The notes: a model not told the origin generated them from the letters alone. Shown: positions 8,093 through 19,611, counted from the first letter of the stretch. The stretch is 64,000 nucleotides of DNA from Aliivibrio sp. S3MY1 (GCF_028765575.1 NZ_JARACO010000008.1:80196-144195); one strand, 5' to 3'. Numbers and translations are program-made.

Positions 8093-10258
8093 TTAGTTAA
8101 TTACTTTTTCTTCAGCTTGCTCTGCTTGAGAAGCTTGGATAGCCGTTAGAGCTACTGTGTACACGATATCGTCTACTAGAGCACCACGAGACAAGTCATT
8201 TACTGGCTTGCGCATACCTTGAAGCATTGGACCGATAGATACTAGGTCAGCAGAACGTTGAACCGCTTTGTATGTTGTGTTACCAGTGTTTAGGTCTGGG
8301 AATACAAATACAGTTGCTTTACCTGCAACAGGAGAATTAGGTGCTTTAGAAGCAGCTACGTTTTCCATGATTGCAGCATCGTACTGTAGAGGACCATCGA
8401 TCATTAGATCAGGACGTTTTGCTTGAGCAAGTTTTGTTGCTTCACGTACTTTATCAACGTCTGCACCCTTACCAGATTCACCAGTAGAGTAAGAGATCAT
8501 TGCAACGCGAGGGTCGATACCAAATGCCGCTGCAGAGTCAGCAGATTGGATAGCGATTTCAGCAAGTTGCTCAGCTGTTGGATCTGGGTTGATCGCACAG
8601 TCACCGTATACAAGAACTTGATCAGGCAGAAGCATGAAGAAGATTGAAGATACGATAGAAGCATCAGGTGCTGTTTTGATGATTTGGAATGGAGGAACGA
8701 TAGTGTTTGCTGTGGTATGAACCGCACCAGACACAAGACCGTCAACTTCACCCGCTTCAAGCATCATAGTACCAAGGAATACTGAATCTTGTAGTTTCTC
8801 ACGAGCTACAACTTCAGTCATGCCTTTCGCGCCACGTAGCTCAACTAAACGAGCAACGTAGTTTTCACGTACAGCAGCAGAATCGATGATCTCAACGCCA
8901 GCACCAAGTTCAACACCTTGTTGAGCTGCAACACGACGGATTTCTTCTGGGTTACCAAGAAGAACACAAGTCGCGATACCACGCTCAGCACAGATAGCCG
9001 CAGCTTTAACTGTACGAGGCTCATCACCTTCAGGAAGAACGATACGCTTAGCCGCTTTACGAGCAAATTCAGTTAACTGGTAACGGAATGCTGGTGGGCT
9101 TAGACGACGGATGCCTTCAGTACCTTCAGATAGAGAGTCAATCCAAGGGCCATCAATGTGGCTAGCAACGTGTTCGTTAACAAACTCAATACGCTCTTTA
9201 TCATCTGCAGGAACTTCAAGGCTGAAGCTTTGTAGATTTAGAGAAGTCTGCCAAGTGTTACCTTGCGCTGTGAAGATTGGAAGACCAGCATCTAGTGCAG
9301 GCTTACAAAGTTCAGCGATTGATTTAGGGATCTCGTAACCACCAGTTAGTAAGATTGCACCGATTTCAACGCCGTTCATTGCAGCAAGACATGCAGCAAC
9401 GATAACGTCAGGACGGTCAGCAGAAGTTACTAATAAAGAACCTGGCTTGAAGTGCTCAATCATGTGCGGTAAAGAACGTGCACAGAAAGTGATGCTCTTA
9501 ATACGACGAGTCGCGATTTCACCTTCATTGATGATTTCAGCATTAAGGTGCTTAGCCATATCGATAGCACGCGTAGCGATTAGATCGATTTTCCAAGGCA
9601 CACAGCCAAGAACGCGAATAGGACTAGAGTTGAAGATTTGCATTACTTCAAGGTTAGTCTTAGACGTTGCATCTGCATCATCAAAGATTTCAGATAGATC
9701 AGGGCGAGTACGGCCCGCTTCATCAACAGGTGCATTTAACTTGTTGATGATAACGCCAGCGATTTGTTTGTTCTTAGTGCCGCCGAAGTTAGAACATGCT
9801 ACTTCGATACGCTCTTTAAGTTGAGAAGGATTATCTGTACCAGGAGTAGCTACAAACACAATCTCAGCGCCCAGAGTTTTTGCTATCTCACCATTTAATT
9901 GGTTAGCAAATGGGTGCTTACGAGTAGGAACAAGACCTTCGATAAGCGTCACATCAGTGTCTTCACTGATAGACTTATAACGAGCAACGATTTCTTCTAA
10001 AAGAACATCAGTTTGATCGTTACGTAGAAGTTCTTCTGCACGAGAAACTGTTGTAGGTTCTGCTGCTTTAATATCGCTACTGCTAGTCACAATTGAAGTA
10101 GTTAGATCAGGTTGATCACCACCGTGACGAGGTTGAGAGATAGGTTTGTAAAAAGAAACGCTTACGCCTTTACGTTCCATAGAACGTAAAACACCCAAAC
10201 TTGCGCTAGTTAGACCAACACCAGCACTGATTGGAACAAGCATAATAGTACGAGACAT
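8093..10258 (-). CDS. pta: Phosphate acetyltransferase
   Basis: Converts acetyl-CoA plus phosphate to acetyl phosphate in the cytosolic acetate overflow pathway. At 721 residues it is the long, three-part enterobacterial form: an N-terminal P-loop-like domain ([19 protein letters not shown]), a central DRTGG domain, and a C-terminal catalytic PTA domain ([12 protein letters not shown], and later [16 protein letters not shown]). It lies about 100 bases downstream of ackA on the same strand, with a hairpin in between. Confidence 0.96.
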   Translation of the reverse strand: MSRTIMLVPISAGVGLTSASLGVLRSMERKGVSVSFYKPISQPRHGGDQPDLTTSIVTSSSDIKAAEPTTVSRAEELLRNDQTDVLLEEIVARYKSISEDTDVTLIEGLVPTRKHPFANQLNGEIAKTLGAEIVFVATPGTDNPSQLKERIEVACSNFGGTKNKQIAGVIINKLNAPVDEAGRTRPDLSEIFDDADATSKTNLEVMQIFNSSPIRVLGCVPWKIDLIATRAIDMAKHLNAEIINEGEIATRRIKSITFCARSLPHMIEHFKPGSLLVTSADRPDVIVAACLAAMNGVEIGAILLTGGYEIPKSIAELCKPALDAGLPIFTAQGNTWQTSLNLQSFSLEVPADDKERIEFVNEHVASHIDGPWIDSLSEGTEGIRRLSPPAFRYQLTEFARKAAKRIVLPEGDEPRTVKAAAICAERGIATCVLLGNPEEIRRVAAQQGVELGAGVEIIDSAAVRENYVARLVELRGAKGMTEVVAREKLQDSVFLGTMMLEAGEVDGLVSGAVHTTANTIVPPFQIIKTAPDASIVSSIFFMLLPDQVLVYGDCAINPDPTAEQLAEIAIQSADSAAAFGIDPRVAMISYSTGESGKGADVDKVREATKLAQAKRPDLMIDGPLQYDAAIMENVAASKAPNSPVAGKATVFVFPDLNTGNTTYKAVQRSADLVSIGPMLQGMRKPVNDLSRGALVDDIVYTVALTAIQASQAEQAEEKVIN

Positions 10259-10320
10259 GGAAGATTCCTCTACACTATTGGGGCAAGAGACCTTATTGAA
10301 AAAATAAAGCCATAGAAAGA

Positions 10321-10350
10321 AAAAAGGCTAACCTAATGGCTAGCCTTTTA
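10321..10350 (-). terminator. Intercistronic hairpin between ackA and pta
   Basis: AAAAGGCTA (10322-10330) and TAGCCTTTT (10341-10349) pair perfectly around ACCTAATGGC. On the minus strand a TTTTTTCTTTC tract follows. It sits 10 bases after the ackA stop and could attenuate read-through so that ackA mRNA exceeds pta mRNA. Confidence 0.65.
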
Positions 10351-10359
10351 GGAGATATA

Positions 10360-11556
10360 TTATAGACCAGTTAATTTAGCTGTGTCTTCTGCGATTACTA
10401 GCTCTTCGTTAGTAGAGATAACCATTGCAGGGATGCGGCTGTTTGCTGTAGTGATAGTACCTTCACCACCGAAACGCGCTTTAAGGTTAGCTTCGCTATC
10501 AACTTCGATACCGAAGATGCCTAGACGGTTAAGAACCATTTCACGGATTGGAGCAGAGTTTTCACCGATGCCGCCAGTGAAAGTGATAGCGTCTAGACGA
10601 CCTTCTAGAGTTGCTGTGTAACCTGCAACGTATTTAGCTAGACGGTGACAGAATACATCCATCGCACGAGTTGCTTCTTCTTTCTCGCCGTAGTTGTCTT
10701 CAACGAAACGACAGTCAGAAGTCACTTGAGTTAGACCTTGTAGGCCAGACTCTTTAGTTAGCATGTTGTTGATTTGCTCAACAGAGTAACCTAGTGCGTC
10801 ATGTAGGTGGAAAACGATCGCAGGATCGATATCACCACAACGAGTACCCATTACTAGACCTTCAAGAGGAGTAAGACCCATAGAAGTATCTACAGATTCG
10901 CCGTTCTTGATAGCACATACAGATGCGCCGTTACCTAGGTGACAGTTGATGATGTTAACTTCTTCAACTGGCTTGTTTAGTAGACCAGCTACTTCACGAG
11001 TGATGAACAGGTGAGAAGTACCGTGCATGCCGTAACGACGGATACCGTGATCTGTGTATAGGTTGTACGGTAGAGCGTATAGGTAAGACTCTGCAGGCAT
11101 TGTTTGGTGGAAAGCAGTGTCAAATACAGCAACGTTTTGAAGCTCAGGGAAGTTTGCTTTAGCAGCTTCGATACCGATGATGTGAGCAGGATTATGAAGA
11201 GGTGCAAAAGTTGCAGCGTCTTGAATGCCTTTAAGTACTTCATCAGTGATAAGTGCTGATGCAGTAAATTGCTCACCACCGTGTACGATACGGTGACCGA
11301 TAGCGCCTAGGTTAGCTTTAAGCTCTGGCTTAGAAGCAAGAATAGTTTCTACCATAAATGCTAGTGCTTCTTCGTGTGCTGCACCTTCACCTAGTTGAGC
11401 TTCATGTTTGCCATCAAGTTTCCACTTCATACGAGCTTCAGGAAGACCAAGACACTCAGCAAGACCAGTTAAGTGCTCAGCACCAGATTCTGCGTCAACA
11501 ACCGCAAATTTAAGAGAAGAACTACCGCAGTTTAAAACTAAAACCAGCTTAGACAT
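10360..11556 (-). CDS. ackA: Acetate kinase
   Basis: Interconverts acetyl phosphate plus ADP with acetate plus ATP. The 398-residue length is standard. Signature motifs are the N-terminal [23 protein letters not shown] in the middle, and FTGGIGENS near the C-terminus. It is the first gene of the ackA-pta unit. A plausible sigma-70 promoter lies about 35 bases upstream. Confidence 0.97.
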   Translation of the reverse strand: MSKLVLVLNCGSSSLKFAVVDAESGAEHLTGLAECLGLPEARMKWKLDGKHEAQLGEGAAHEEALAFMVETILASKPELKANLGAIGHRIVHGGEQFTASALITDEVLKGIQDAATFAPLHNPAHIIGIEAAKANFPELQNVAVFDTAFHQTMPAESYLYALPYNLYTDHGIRRYGMHGTSHLFITREVAGLLNKPVEEVNIINCHLGNGASVCAIKNGESVDTSMGLTPLEGLVMGTRCGDIDPAIVFHLHDALGYSVEQINNMLTKESGLQGLTQVTSDCRFVEDNYGEKEEATRAMDVFCHRLAKYVAGYTATLEGRLDAITFTGGIGENSAPIREMVLNRLGIFGIEVDSEANLKARFGGEGTITTANSRIPAMVISTNEELVIAEDTAKLTGL

Positions 11557-11874
11557 GTATAAATACCTATTTATTCATCAGTAATTAAAGTTATGCCGTA
11601 GTGACATAACAATGACAAATGCAGTTAATTTAAAAATTATTACCGCATTTGCATAAAAAAGTTGGCTATCCTTAGAAAGAGCATTACAGCAGTCCTTGCT
11701 GATTTATCCTTTTTTAGCTTATAGTAGAACTACAGCTAAAAAATAAATCAGCGCATAGGATAACGATTGTGCGCTAAGATAACAAAAATATTTTAAGATA
11801 ATATTAATTCTAATCAAGTTTATTCTCTATTTTTTTGAATAATTAAACTTTTGTTTAGAAATTAAGGGGGCAAT
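11557..11874. other. 318-base divergent gap between ackA and yfbV
   Basis: Contains the ackA promoter, given separately, and presumably the yfbV promoter. It is very AT-rich, with short imperfect dyads (TAGCT...AGCTA and GCGCA...TGCGC near 11718-11780) that I cannot assign. No coding frame is convincing. Confidence 0.5.
11590..11618 (-). promoter_or_regulatory. Predicted sigma-70 promoter of ackA
   Basis: On the minus strand, TTGTCA (-35; 5 of 6 consensus) is followed after exactly 17 bases by CATAAC (-10; 4 of 6). It lies 34 bases before the ackA start codon. Confidence 0.5.
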
Positions 11875-12324
11875 ATGAGTGAAAACGGTTTTCTATTCCG
11901 ATTTCGAGACGGTCAGACTTACATGGATGCTTGGCCTGAGCGAAAAGAGTTAGCTCCAATGTTCCCAGAGCAACGAGTGATTAAAGCGACTAAGTTTGCT
12001 GTAAAGGTAATGCCAGCTGTTGCTGTTATTAGTGTTCTGACTCAAATGGCTTTCAATAATACTGCCGCGTTGCCGCAAGCGATTATTATTGCTCTATTCG
12101 CACTAAGTATGCCATTACAAGGGTTTTGGTGGTTAGGTAATCGAGCAAATACAGTATTACCACCAGCATTAGCAAATTGGTATCGTGAGTTATATCAAAA
12201 AATTATTGAATCAGGGGCTGCATTAGAGCCAATGAAGAGCCAACCACGTTATAAAGAGTTAGCTAACATTTTAAATAAGGCGTTTAAACAGTTAGATCGT
12301 AGTGAATTTGAACGTTGGTTTTAA
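11875..12324 (+). CDS. yfbV: YfbV (UPF0208/DUF412) membrane protein
   Basis: A 149-residue inner-membrane protein with two hydrophobic stretches (around residues 44-60 and 70-90) and the family's conserved start ([18 protein letters not shown]). In E. coli yfbV also lies divergently beside ackA-pta, which supports the call; a role in chromosome terminus organisation has been reported there. A strong ribosome binding site (AAGGGGGC) precedes the ATG. Confidence 0.9.
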   Translation: MSENGFLFRFRDGQTYMDAWPERKELAPMFPEQRVIKATKFAVKVMPAVAVISVLTQMAFNNTAALPQAIIIALFALSMPLQGFWWLGNRANTVLPPALANWYRELYQKIIESGAALEPMKSQPRYKELANILNKAFKQLDRSEFERWF

Positions 12325-12425
12325 TGAAATATTAGTATAAATTGCTCACAGCAATCCCTTTAAAAGGTAAAAATGAGAGCTGAACGTTTAAGAGTAGCCT
12401 TAGATGTTCGGCTTTCTTGTCCGTG

Positions 12426-12452
12426 ATGACTGACAAGTTGTCAGTCATTTTT
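12426..12452 (+). terminator. Terminator-like palindrome after yfbV
   Basis: ATGACTGACAA and TTGTCAGTCAT form a perfect palindrome around one G, followed by TTTTT. It lies about 100 bases beyond the yfbV stop. Confidence 0.6.
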
Positions 12453-12577
12453 AACGCTTAAATGATACTCAATAATGAAGTTTATTAAGGATAAGTTTGA
12501 TTTCATCGATGGTGTTTTCACAATAAGCATAAAGTGTATTTTGTTTTTTTAACAAAACATATTTATTAGTTGTATAT

Positions 12578-14446
12578 ATGAAAAATTATTCATTAAAGAA
12601 AAAAATTCTTTTTATTACCCTTTTGTCGCTAGTTTCTGTTGTTTTTCTTCTTTCTTGGCAGAGTTACTCTGAGCAAAAAAAACATGTGTATGAAACGGCA
12701 TTACAACAATTAAATCGCCTTTCTGATCTGCACTCAACAAAAATTGATGAGTGGATGAACTTTAGAATAAATATTGTAAATGGTTTAGCTAATCACAAAA
12801 ATGATAGCGAAGATTTACTGTATTTGGCACAAAGTTCAGGTGGGTTTTTAATTAGTTATTATACTTATTATGATGGCCGTTTGCTTACGTCTGATCCAAC
12901 TCTTGACGTAACAGACTTAGATCTACGTGATGCCGATTGGTATATGGATGCTCAAAAGCAAAGCTCAACGTTAGTAACCTCGCCTTATCTAGAGCCAATT
13001 TTAAAAGATACAGTAGTGACAATAGCAAAAGCCACTGATGATGCAGTTGTGGCATCGGATTTATCAATTGCTACTCTAATTAAGCAAGTATCAGAAATGG
13101 CTTTACCTGATAATGGGGAAGCCTTACTTATTGATAAAGACGGTAAGATCATTGCCTACAAAAATAAAGAGTTAGTTCAAAAATCAATATCGAAAGTGAG
13201 TGCTCAACTAAATATCCAACAGGTAGAACAAGCATCTAAAAATAAACAACTTACTCAAGTGATCTTTGATTCTCAAGGCAAAGATAAATTGGTTTGGGCA
13301 ATAACAATCCCAGATCTTAATTGGACGTTATTACTTGCGATTGATAAAGAAACATTAGACGCGCCATTAAAAGTACAATTAACCAATCAGTTATTGAGTG
13401 CAGGTATTGTTTTGTTACTTAGTATTCTTATCATGGTTTATGTTATGAATGTGATGTTTGCTCCATTATTACGAATTACGCATGCATTAGGTACTATTGC
13501 TAATGGTAATGGCGATTTAACACAGCGCTTAAAAATCGAATCTCATGATGAAATTGGTGAATTGGCAAACAGCTTTAATGTATTTACAGATAGCCAACAC
13601 GCTCTGATCCGTCATATCAATCAACAAAGTGTGGATTTAGAAAAAGACGCGTCACATGGTGTGGAAAATAGCCAATTAACAATGAAGAGTTTAGCAAGTC
13701 AGCAAGAACATCTGATTTCTGTAGCAACAGCGATGAATCAAATGTCCGGAGCGGCGAGCGATATCGCGATGAATGCTGCACAAACAGCGACGGCAGCACA
13801 GCAATCAACGAAAAATTCTGAAGATGGATTAACGTTAGCGAGTTCGACACGCCACTCTGTTCAACAATTGGCTCTTGAAGTATCAAATACGACAGATGTG
13901 ATTAGTGAGTTAAATAGCCATGTAAATTCTATTTCTGGGATTTTGGTAACGATTCAAGCTATTGCAGAACAAACGAATCTATTGGCATTGAATGCGGCGA
14001 TTGAAGCAGCTCGTGCTGGTGAGCAAGGCCGAGGTTTTGCCGTTGTTGCAGATGAAGTTCGTGTATTATCGAAACGAACACAAGATTCAACGCAAGAGAT
14101 TTATTCAATGATTGAAACATTGCAAAAATCGACAAGTAAAGTAGTTGAGGCAATGGAGTCAAATAAACAAACGGTTGAAGGAACAGTGAATGACATCGAT
14201 CATCTAGCTGAAAGTTTGAATGAAAGTAACCAAGCTATTTCATTAATTTCAGATATGGCGACTCAGATAGCTACTGCTGCAGAAGAACAAAGCCAAGTGA
14301 TTCTTGAAATGAATGATAATACGATGACGATAAAAGAGACCAGTGAAGATATCATGTTATCGGCTCAGAGCAGCCTAGGCCAAGCTCAAGAGCTAAAAAT
14401 GCATGCTGATTCATTAAATGAGCAAGTATCTCAGTTTAAGATTTAA
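12578..14446 (+). CDS. Methyl-accepting chemotaxis protein with periplasmic Cache-type domain
   Basis: Transmembrane chemoreceptor of 622 residues. Its order is a first membrane helix ([17 protein letters not shown]), a periplasmic dCache-like sensor to about residue 270 with the segment [15 protein letters not shown], a second helix ([18 protein letters not shown]), a HAMP domain, and a long cytoplasmic coiled coil. The signalling tip is [20 protein letters not shown] followed by [12 protein letters not shown]. It would pass ligand state to CheA/CheW. There is no C-terminal CheR-binding pentapeptide. The ligand is unknown; Cache receptors often bind amino or organic acids. Confidence 0.92.
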   Translation: MKNYSLKKKILFITLLSLVSVVFLLSWQSYSEQKKHVYETALQQLNRLSDLHSTKIDEWMNFRINIVNGLANHKNDSEDLLYLAQSSGGFLISYYTYYDGRLLTSDPTLDVTDLDLRDADWYMDAQKQSSTLVTSPYLEPILKDTVVTIAKATDDAVVASDLSIATLIKQVSEMALPDNGEALLIDKDGKIIAYKNKELVQKSISKVSAQLNIQQVEQASKNKQLTQVIFDSQGKDKLVWAITIPDLNWTLLLAIDKETLDAPLKVQLTNQLLSAGIVLLLSILIMVYVMNVMFAPLLRITHALGTIANGNGDLTQRLKIESHDEIGELANSFNVFTDSQHALIRHINQQSVDLEKDASHGVENSQLTMKSLASQQEHLISVATAMNQMSGAASDIAMNAAQTATAAQQSTKNSEDGLTLASSTRHSVQQLALEVSNTTDVISELNSHVNSISGILVTIQAIAEQTNLLALNAAIEAARAGEQGRGFAVVADEVRVLSKRTQDSTQEIYSMIETLQKSTSKVVEAMESNKQTVEGTVNDIDHLAESLNESNQAISLISDMATQIATAAEEQSQVILEMNDNTMTIKETSEDIMLSAQSSLGQAQELKMHADSLNEQVSQFKI

Positions 14447-14496
14447 CGAAAATATGCCAGTAAGAGTTTACGTACTCTTGCTGCTTATATTAATAC

Positions 14497-14531
14497 AAAA
14501 ATGCCGCTAACTCACGTTAGCGGCATTTTTT
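14497..14531. terminator. Bidirectional terminator between chemoreceptor gene and argS
   Basis: ATGCCGCTAAC (14501-14511) pairs perfectly with GTTAGCGGCAT (14516-14526) around TCAC. A-rich and T-rich flanks on both sides let it serve both convergent genes. Confidence 0.85.
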
Positions 14532-14551
14532 ATTCGGCTAGGTTGTTGATA

Positions 14552-16285
14552 TTACATACGCTCTAGCGTTTCAATACCTAATAGGTCTAGACCTTGTTTG
14601 ATTGTTTTAGCGGTTAGTGCAGCTAGTTTCAGGCGGCTTTGCTTAACCGCGTCATCTTCATTGTTAAGAATTGGACACGCTTCGTAGAAACTAGAGAATT
14701 GACCAGCAAGTTCAAATAGGTAAGCACACATTAAGTGAGGTTGACCTTCACTTGCTACTGCTTGAACGGCTTCTTCAAATTGCATTAACTTAGAAACAAG
14801 TGCTTTTTCTTTCTCGTCAGAGATCTTAACTTCACCCGTTAACTCATCCATAGACAAGCCAGCTTTGCTGAAGATAGAAGCAACACGAGTGTAAGCATAT
14901 TGCATGTAAGGCGCTGTGTTGCCCTCAAATGCAAGCATGTTGTCCCAATCAAAGATGTAATCTGTCGTACGGTGCTTAGAAAGATCAGAGTACTTAACTG
15001 CTGCCATTGCAACCGTAGTCGCAATTTTTGCTTTTTCTTCAGCAGATAGATCTTTGTTTTTCTCTTCGATTAGTGTGGTTGCACGTTGCTCTGCTTCATC
15101 AAGAAGATCAGCCAGACGAACCGTACCACCTGCACGAGTTTTAAATGGACGACCATCTTTACCTAGCATCATACCAAACGCGTGATGCTCTAAAGATACG
15201 CTCTCAGGAACATAGCCCGCTTTACGAACAATAGTCCATGCTTGCATTAGATGTTGGTGTTGACGAGAATCGATGAAGTAAAGAACACGATCAGCATTCA
15301 GCTCTTCGAAACGGTATTTAGCACAAGCAATATCAGTGGTTGTGTAAAGGAAGCCGCCATCACGTTTTTGAACGATAACGCCCATAGGCTCGCCATCTTT
15401 GTTCTTATATTCGTCAAGGTAAACCACTTGAGCGCCATCACTCTCAACCGCTAGACCTTGTTTTTGAAGATCAGCAACGATTGGAGCAAGCATGCTGTTG
15501 TACATGCTTTCACCCATTACGTTATCACGAGTCAGTGACACGTTTAGACGATCGTAGTTGCGTTGGTTTTGAACCATAGTTACGTCAACAAGCTTCTTCC
15601 ACATTTCTGCACAGAACTCATCGCCGCCTTGAAGTTTTACAACGTAGCCACGAGCTGTTACTGCAAACTCTTCGTCTTCGTCATACAGTTTTTTAGATTC
15701 ACGGTAGAAACCTTCAAGATCAGACAGTTCCATAGAAACTTCGCCTTTCTCTTTTTGAATGCGCTCAAGGTTTGCGATAAGCATACCAAATTGAGTACCC
15801 CAGTCACCGATGTGGTTAGCGCGTGTAACGTTGTGACCTAAAAACTCAAGAGTACGAACAACAGCATCACCGATGATAGTTGAACGTAAGTGACCCACGT
15901 GCATTTCTTTTGCAACGTTTGGCGCAGAGTAATCTGCAACGATGTTTTGTTGTTTTTCTTTAGCTACACCTAGGCGTTCATCAGCTAATGCTGCTTCTGC
16001 TTGTTGTGCTAGAAATTCTTCTGATAAGAAAATATTGATAAAGCCAGGGCCTGCAATTTCAGTTTTGCTAGCGATGCCATCAAGATCCAAAACATCCAGT
16101 ACTTTCTGAGCAAATTCTCGTGGGTTTGTACCTAGTCGCTTAGCTACGCCCATTACGCCGTTAGCTTGGTAGTCACCAAATTGTGCTTTTGCAGATTGAC
16201 GAACGGCGGCAGGGCTGCCTGCTGGCGCGCCTGCTGCTTCTAAGGCTTGAGAAACTTTGTCGTTAATAAGTGATTGAATATTCAA
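14552..16285 (-). CDS. argS: Arginyl-tRNA synthetase
   Basis: Class I aminoacyl-tRNA synthetase charging tRNA-Arg, 577 residues as in E. coli. An N-terminal Arg-tRNA-synthetase-specific domain is followed by the ATP-binding motif HVGH (in [16 protein letters not shown]) with SAPNVAK just before it. The C-terminal anticodon-binding DALR domain ends [11 protein letters not shown]. There is no regulatory overlap with yecM, which is divergent as in E. coli. Confidence 0.97.
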   Translation of the reverse strand: MNIQSLINDKVSQALEAAGAPAGSPAAVRQSAKAQFGDYQANGVMGVAKRLGTNPREFAQKVLDVLDLDGIASKTEIAGPGFINIFLSEEFLAQQAEAALADERLGVAKEKQQNIVADYSAPNVAKEMHVGHLRSTIIGDAVVRTLEFLGHNVTRANHIGDWGTQFGMLIANLERIQKEKGEVSMELSDLEGFYRESKKLYDEDEEFAVTARGYVVKLQGGDEFCAEMWKKLVDVTMVQNQRNYDRLNVSLTRDNVMGESMYNSMLAPIVADLQKQGLAVESDGAQVVYLDEYKNKDGEPMGVIVQKRDGGFLYTTTDIACAKYRFEELNADRVLYFIDSRQHQHLMQAWTIVRKAGYVPESVSLEHHAFGMMLGKDGRPFKTRAGGTVRLADLLDEAEQRATTLIEEKNKDLSAEEKAKIATTVAMAAVKYSDLSKHRTTDYIFDWDNMLAFEGNTAPYMQYAYTRVASIFSKAGLSMDELTGEVKISDEKEKALVSKLMQFEEAVQAVASEGQPHLMCAYLFELAGQFSSFYEACPILNNEDDAVKQSRLKLAALTAKTIKQGLDLLGIETLERM

Positions 16286-16492
16286 AGAGGTTATCCTTCA
16301 TATCGCTGTTAAACAGGAATGCTGTTGCATGGAAAGCAAAATAGTGGGTAATAATAGCAATAAAACAGGGGATATTTAATAGTTTCTGTTATTTTTTATT
16401 GCAACTTAGGGGCTATTTTTCGAAAGGTTCTAAACATCAAGTAAAGAGGTTGATACAATTCGGTTTCTCCTTTTTACCGTTAGGTTGCCTTC

Positions 16493-17089
16493 ATGTCATC
16501 ACTATTATTAAAACAGCAACAATTAGAGCCTCAGCAATTGATTACTGCCTTGCCTTCTTTCATTGGGAGGATTCAAGCATTACTGGATGTATTAGAGATT
16601 GATTTAACTCAATATCAAGCAGATCATATTGCCCTACGAATTAATGATCGAGAGGTTGCAGAAGCCGCTCATCAAGCGTGGTTACAACAAGCTGAAGAAT
16701 GGTCAAATAATGAGATCAATGGTCGCCCAATCATTGCACTAGGCTTTAATCAACCTTTAGAGGTTAGTGGTTGGTCTATTGAATGTTTAGAGTTGCCATA
16801 TCCGAGCGGAAAAAGTTACCCGCAACAAGGTTGGGAGCATATAGAGTGGGTGATCCCATGTGCTGTAGATTCTCAAGAGGCGTTTTTAGATTACGTATTA
16901 AAAACCTTCCCAACGCTAAAAGAGAAGTGGGATAACTTAGTGTCTTTGGGTGTAAAAGTTAAACAGAGTTGTCCATCAGGTGATGCAGAGCGAATTGCAA
17001 ATTATACCGTTGCTTTTAAATATCAAGGTGTATGTATAAAGCTTCATCCACATAGCCTCAAAGCGGTTATCGAGAGTGAGCAGGCCTAA
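16493..17089 (+). CDS. yecM: YecM-type vicinal oxygen chelate-fold protein
   Basis: A 198-residue cytosolic protein of the YecM family, structurally a VOC-like predicted metalloenzyme of unknown reaction. Visible family segments are QADHIALRINDREVA, the ECLELPYPSGKSYPQQGWEH block containing likely metal-ligand residues, and the C-terminal CIKLHPHS. Adjacency to argS matches E. coli, where yecM is beside argS. Confidence 0.85.
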   Translation: MSSLLLKQQQLEPQQLITALPSFIGRIQALLDVLEIDLTQYQADHIALRINDREVAEAAHQAWLQQAEEWSNNEINGRPIIALGFNQPLEVSGWSIECLELPYPSGKSYPQQGWEHIEWVIPCAVDSQEAFLDYVLKTFPTLKEKWDNLVSLGVKVKQSCPSGDAERIANYTVAFKYQGVCIKLHPHSLKAVIESEQA

Positions 17090-17113
17090 ATAGGCTTAAT
17101 ATCTAAAAAATAT

Positions 17114-17149
17114 AAAAGGCATCCAATCCAGAGTTTGGATGCCTTTTTT
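17114..17149. terminator. Bidirectional terminator between yecM and the APE left arm
   Basis: AAAAGGCATCCAA (17114-17126) pairs perfectly with TTGGATGCCTTTT (17135-17147). It separates convergent transcription of yecM and the halogenase-like gene. Confidence 0.87.
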
Positions 17150-17172
17150 AGGTATTTATCTATTATGAAGAT

Positions 17173-18429
17173 TTACTGAGCTAATGGCTTACATAATTCA
17201 GCGACCACTTTTAAACGGCGCTCTGGTTCAGCAACAAAAGGGTTTTCTTCATCCCACGCATAACCTGCCAAAATAGCACAGATCATTTGTTTAATTTTAG
17301 GGTTTGAATCTTCATGGAAGATAACATCTTGGAATGACCCTTCGTACCAACCTTCCACATAGCAACGGAAGGTATTTACGCCCTTCATTAGTTTATCTGA
17401 GTAATCAACCTGCCAATCAACCTCTTCTTGGTTAAATTGCTTAATCAACGACTCTGCAGCTAACTCTGCCGATTTCATCGCAATGGTTACACCAGAAGAA
17501 AATACAGGGTCAAGAAATTCACCAGCATTACCTAAAAGTGCAAAGTTACGATCAAACAGTTTGGTGACATTGGCTGAATAACCCATGATCTCACCACATG
17601 GATTTGGGTACTCGGCATTGGCAAGTAATTGCTTGAGGTTGTTATCCTCAGTTGCCAGTTGTTTTAATGCCTCGAGATTATCACTAGGGTAATCTGCAAA
17701 AAACTCAGGCTCACCAACCACACCAAAAGAACAGGTTCCATTACTGAATGGGATTAGCCAGTACCATACTTGCGTGTTGATTGGATGTACAGAAATAAGG
17801 ATTTTATCTCTGTCATAGTTTTCGTTAACAATATTGTCAGTAATGTGGGTGAAAATGGCTTTTCGTGGTGGTAAGCAAGACGGTTCTTCTAGGTTTAACA
17901 ATCTTGGTAATACACGACCGAATCCACTTGCATCTAAGATAAAATCTGCTTCAATGTTATAAGGGTTACCTTGAGTATCTAACACAGAAAGGATCGCTTT
18001 AGGTTGAGAGACATCAACATCAGTAATTTCATGTTGGTAACGAATGTCTACCCCTTGCTCTTGAGCACTGTCAGCAAGCACTTTATCAAAGTTACCACGC
18101 TGAACCTGATAAGTGGTTCCTGCACCCTCTGAAAACTTATTAGTAAAATCAAATGAAGTAAACGAACCATCAAAATGAAAAGCGGCCCCATTCTTATATT
18201 GAAAATTGGCTTTTTCTACAGCCTCAAGCATTCCTGCTTTTTTAATTGATTCCATGCAGGCAGGAAGCAAACTCTCACCAATTGAAAAGCGAGGAAATGT
18301 AGATTTCTCTAAGATGATGCAATTAATATTGTGTTTTTTTAATAACGCAGCAGCAATCGAACCTGACGGACCGGCACCAATAATAGCAACTTGAGTTGAT
18401 TCTGAGTTGATTGATTGTTTTGATAGCAC
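17173..18429 (-). CDS. FAD-dependent oxidoreductase of the flavin-halogenase type (APE cluster)
   Basis: A 418-residue flavoprotein. The N-terminal dinucleotide site is GAGPSGS, followed by FPRFSIGESLLPACMES, typical of flavin-dependent halogenases and related monooxygenases. YQVQRGNFDKVLADSA and a second FAD motif, LLGNAGEFLDPVFSSGV, are also present. WYWLIP fits the WxWxIP motif used to recognise flavin halogenases. It probably tailors the aryl head or polyene; halogenation versus hydroxylation cannot be decided. The start is GTG at 18429, chosen because AGGAG lies ahead at good spacing. It lies nine bases after the methyltransferase gene. Confidence 0.75.
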   Translation of the reverse strand: MLSKQSINSESTQVAIIGAGPSGSIAAALLKKHNINCIILEKSTFPRFSIGESLLPACMESIKKAGMLEAVEKANFQYKNGAAFHFDGSFTSFDFTNKFSEGAGTTYQVQRGNFDKVLADSAQEQGVDIRYQHEITDVDVSQPKAILSVLDTQGNPYNIEADFILDASGFGRVLPRLLNLEEPSCLPPRKAIFTHITDNIVNENYDRDKILISVHPINTQVWYWLIPFSNGTCSFGVVGEPEFFADYPSDNLEALKQLATEDNNLKQLLANAEYPNPCGEIMGYSANVTKLFDRNFALLGNAGEFLDPVFSSGVTIAMKSAELAAESLIKQFNQEEVDWQVDYSDKLMKGVNTFRCYVEGWYEGSFQDVIFHEDSNPKIKQMICAILAGYAWDEENPFVAEPERRLKVVAELCKPLAQ

Positions 18430-18438
18430 AGATGGCTC

Positions 18439-19518
18439 CTATTTAGCTCTAAGCTCAAGTAGTGAATGACCTAAACCAATATTATTAGTTTGCTCAGCAA
18501 CGGCAAAACCTGCTTCTTCAATAATTTCTAAGAAATCGCTGCAACGATAGAAGCGACTATTACCGTTAGCTAAACAGGTGAAGTATAGTGACGTCGCATT
18601 TAAGCTATATGATGCAGCATCGTATTTTTGCTCATCCCAAAATAGCTCAAGAATATAAACGGTTGCATCAGCAGACATTGCGGCACGAACGCGTTTTAGA
18701 ATGCTTAAAATCTCCATAGGGGAGAAGCAATCTAAAAATTGGCTCATCCACCACACATCAGCACCTTGAGGTAAAGGCTGTGTTTTATCTAGCATGTTAG
18801 TTGGATGACCATTAATACGATCAGCAAAGCCTTGTTGTTCTGCATTTTTTAGGGCCATTTCGATCTGTTGTGGCAAATCAATAATCGTGACATTCACATC
18901 TTGATCGTAGTTACAGCATTGCAGTGCCCATTTACCCGTGTTACCACCAATATCAAAAAGACGCTTAGGTTTTTTGCTTAATACTTTTTCTAATAAAATA
19001 GGAAATGAACGGTCAGAATAGAAATGATCAAACTTAAACCAGCTCTCTTTTGCTTTTTCTGGCAGTCGAGATAAGCCTTCATAGATAGTTGGCCAATCCC
19101 CAAGCTCTTTCAAGCCAGCAGGAGTGCCCTCCTGAATTGCTTCTGTTAGGTGCATCATTGCGGCATAGCAAACATCGGCAGTGAAATCTAAATTCGCATT
19201 AGTCATGCCATCGTGCAATAAAAAATGCCCAAGATTAGCAAGTACGTAATTTGGCTCATCCCATGTCACAATATGTGCGCTAAGTGCCATATCAAGAAGG
19301 ACTTTAACGCCATATTCAGAGACGCCAGTCTCTTGAGATAATTGAACGGCATTTAAGCCTTGATCAGTTGCTTTATCTAGCGCGGCAAGAATACCAAGAT
19401 CTCTGAGAGTACGAGCGGTTTGAAAAACGATAGGGGCAAAAGAAAGTTTCTGTGCTTCTGTTTTTGCTTCTAGTGCATTAAAAGGGTCGTTTTTATATTG
19501 AGTCACGAAATTAGCCAT
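18439..19518 (-). CDS. SAM-dependent O-methyltransferase-like protein (APE cluster)
   Basis: A 359-residue class I methyltransferase of the plant-type/acetylserotonin O-methyltransferase group. An N-terminal dimerisation and winged-helix segment includes LSQETGVSEYGVKVLLDMAL. The Rossmann domain has SAM motif I LFDIGGNTGKWA, followed by VTIIDLPQQIEMA and ADVWWMSQFLDCFS. In APE clusters such an enzyme (ApeB by position in the E. coli/Xenorhabdus nomenclature) is expected to methylate the aryl head. It forms a two-gene unit with the flavoprotein downstream. Confidence 0.8.
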   Translation of the reverse strand: MANFVTQYKNDPFNALEAKTEAQKLSFAPIVFQTARTLRDLGILAALDKATDQGLNAVQLSQETGVSEYGVKVLLDMALSAHIVTWDEPNYVLANLGHFLLHDGMTNANLDFTADVCYAAMMHLTEAIQEGTPAGLKELGDWPTIYEGLSRLPEKAKESWFKFDHFYSDRSFPILLEKVLSKKPKRLFDIGGNTGKWALQCCNYDQDVNVTIIDLPQQIEMALKNAEQQGFADRINGHPTNMLDKTQPLPQGADVWWMSQFLDCFSPMEILSILKRVRAAMSADATVYILELFWDEQKYDAASYSLNATSLYFTCLANGNSRFYRCSDFLEIIEEAGFAVAEQTNNIGLGHSLLELRAK

Positions 19519-19611
19519 AGTGTTAGAAGATGAAAATGATCATATCAGTGGTGCTGAGACAAACTTTGTTTAAAAGCAAGAAACCACTGATATTTATTAA
19601 AGTTCAATAGA

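Noticed and set aside
8093..11556. Several long frames opposite or alongside pta and ackA
   Set aside because: They are shadows of strongly biased codons in two clearly recognised enzymes and lack ribosome binding sites or family features.
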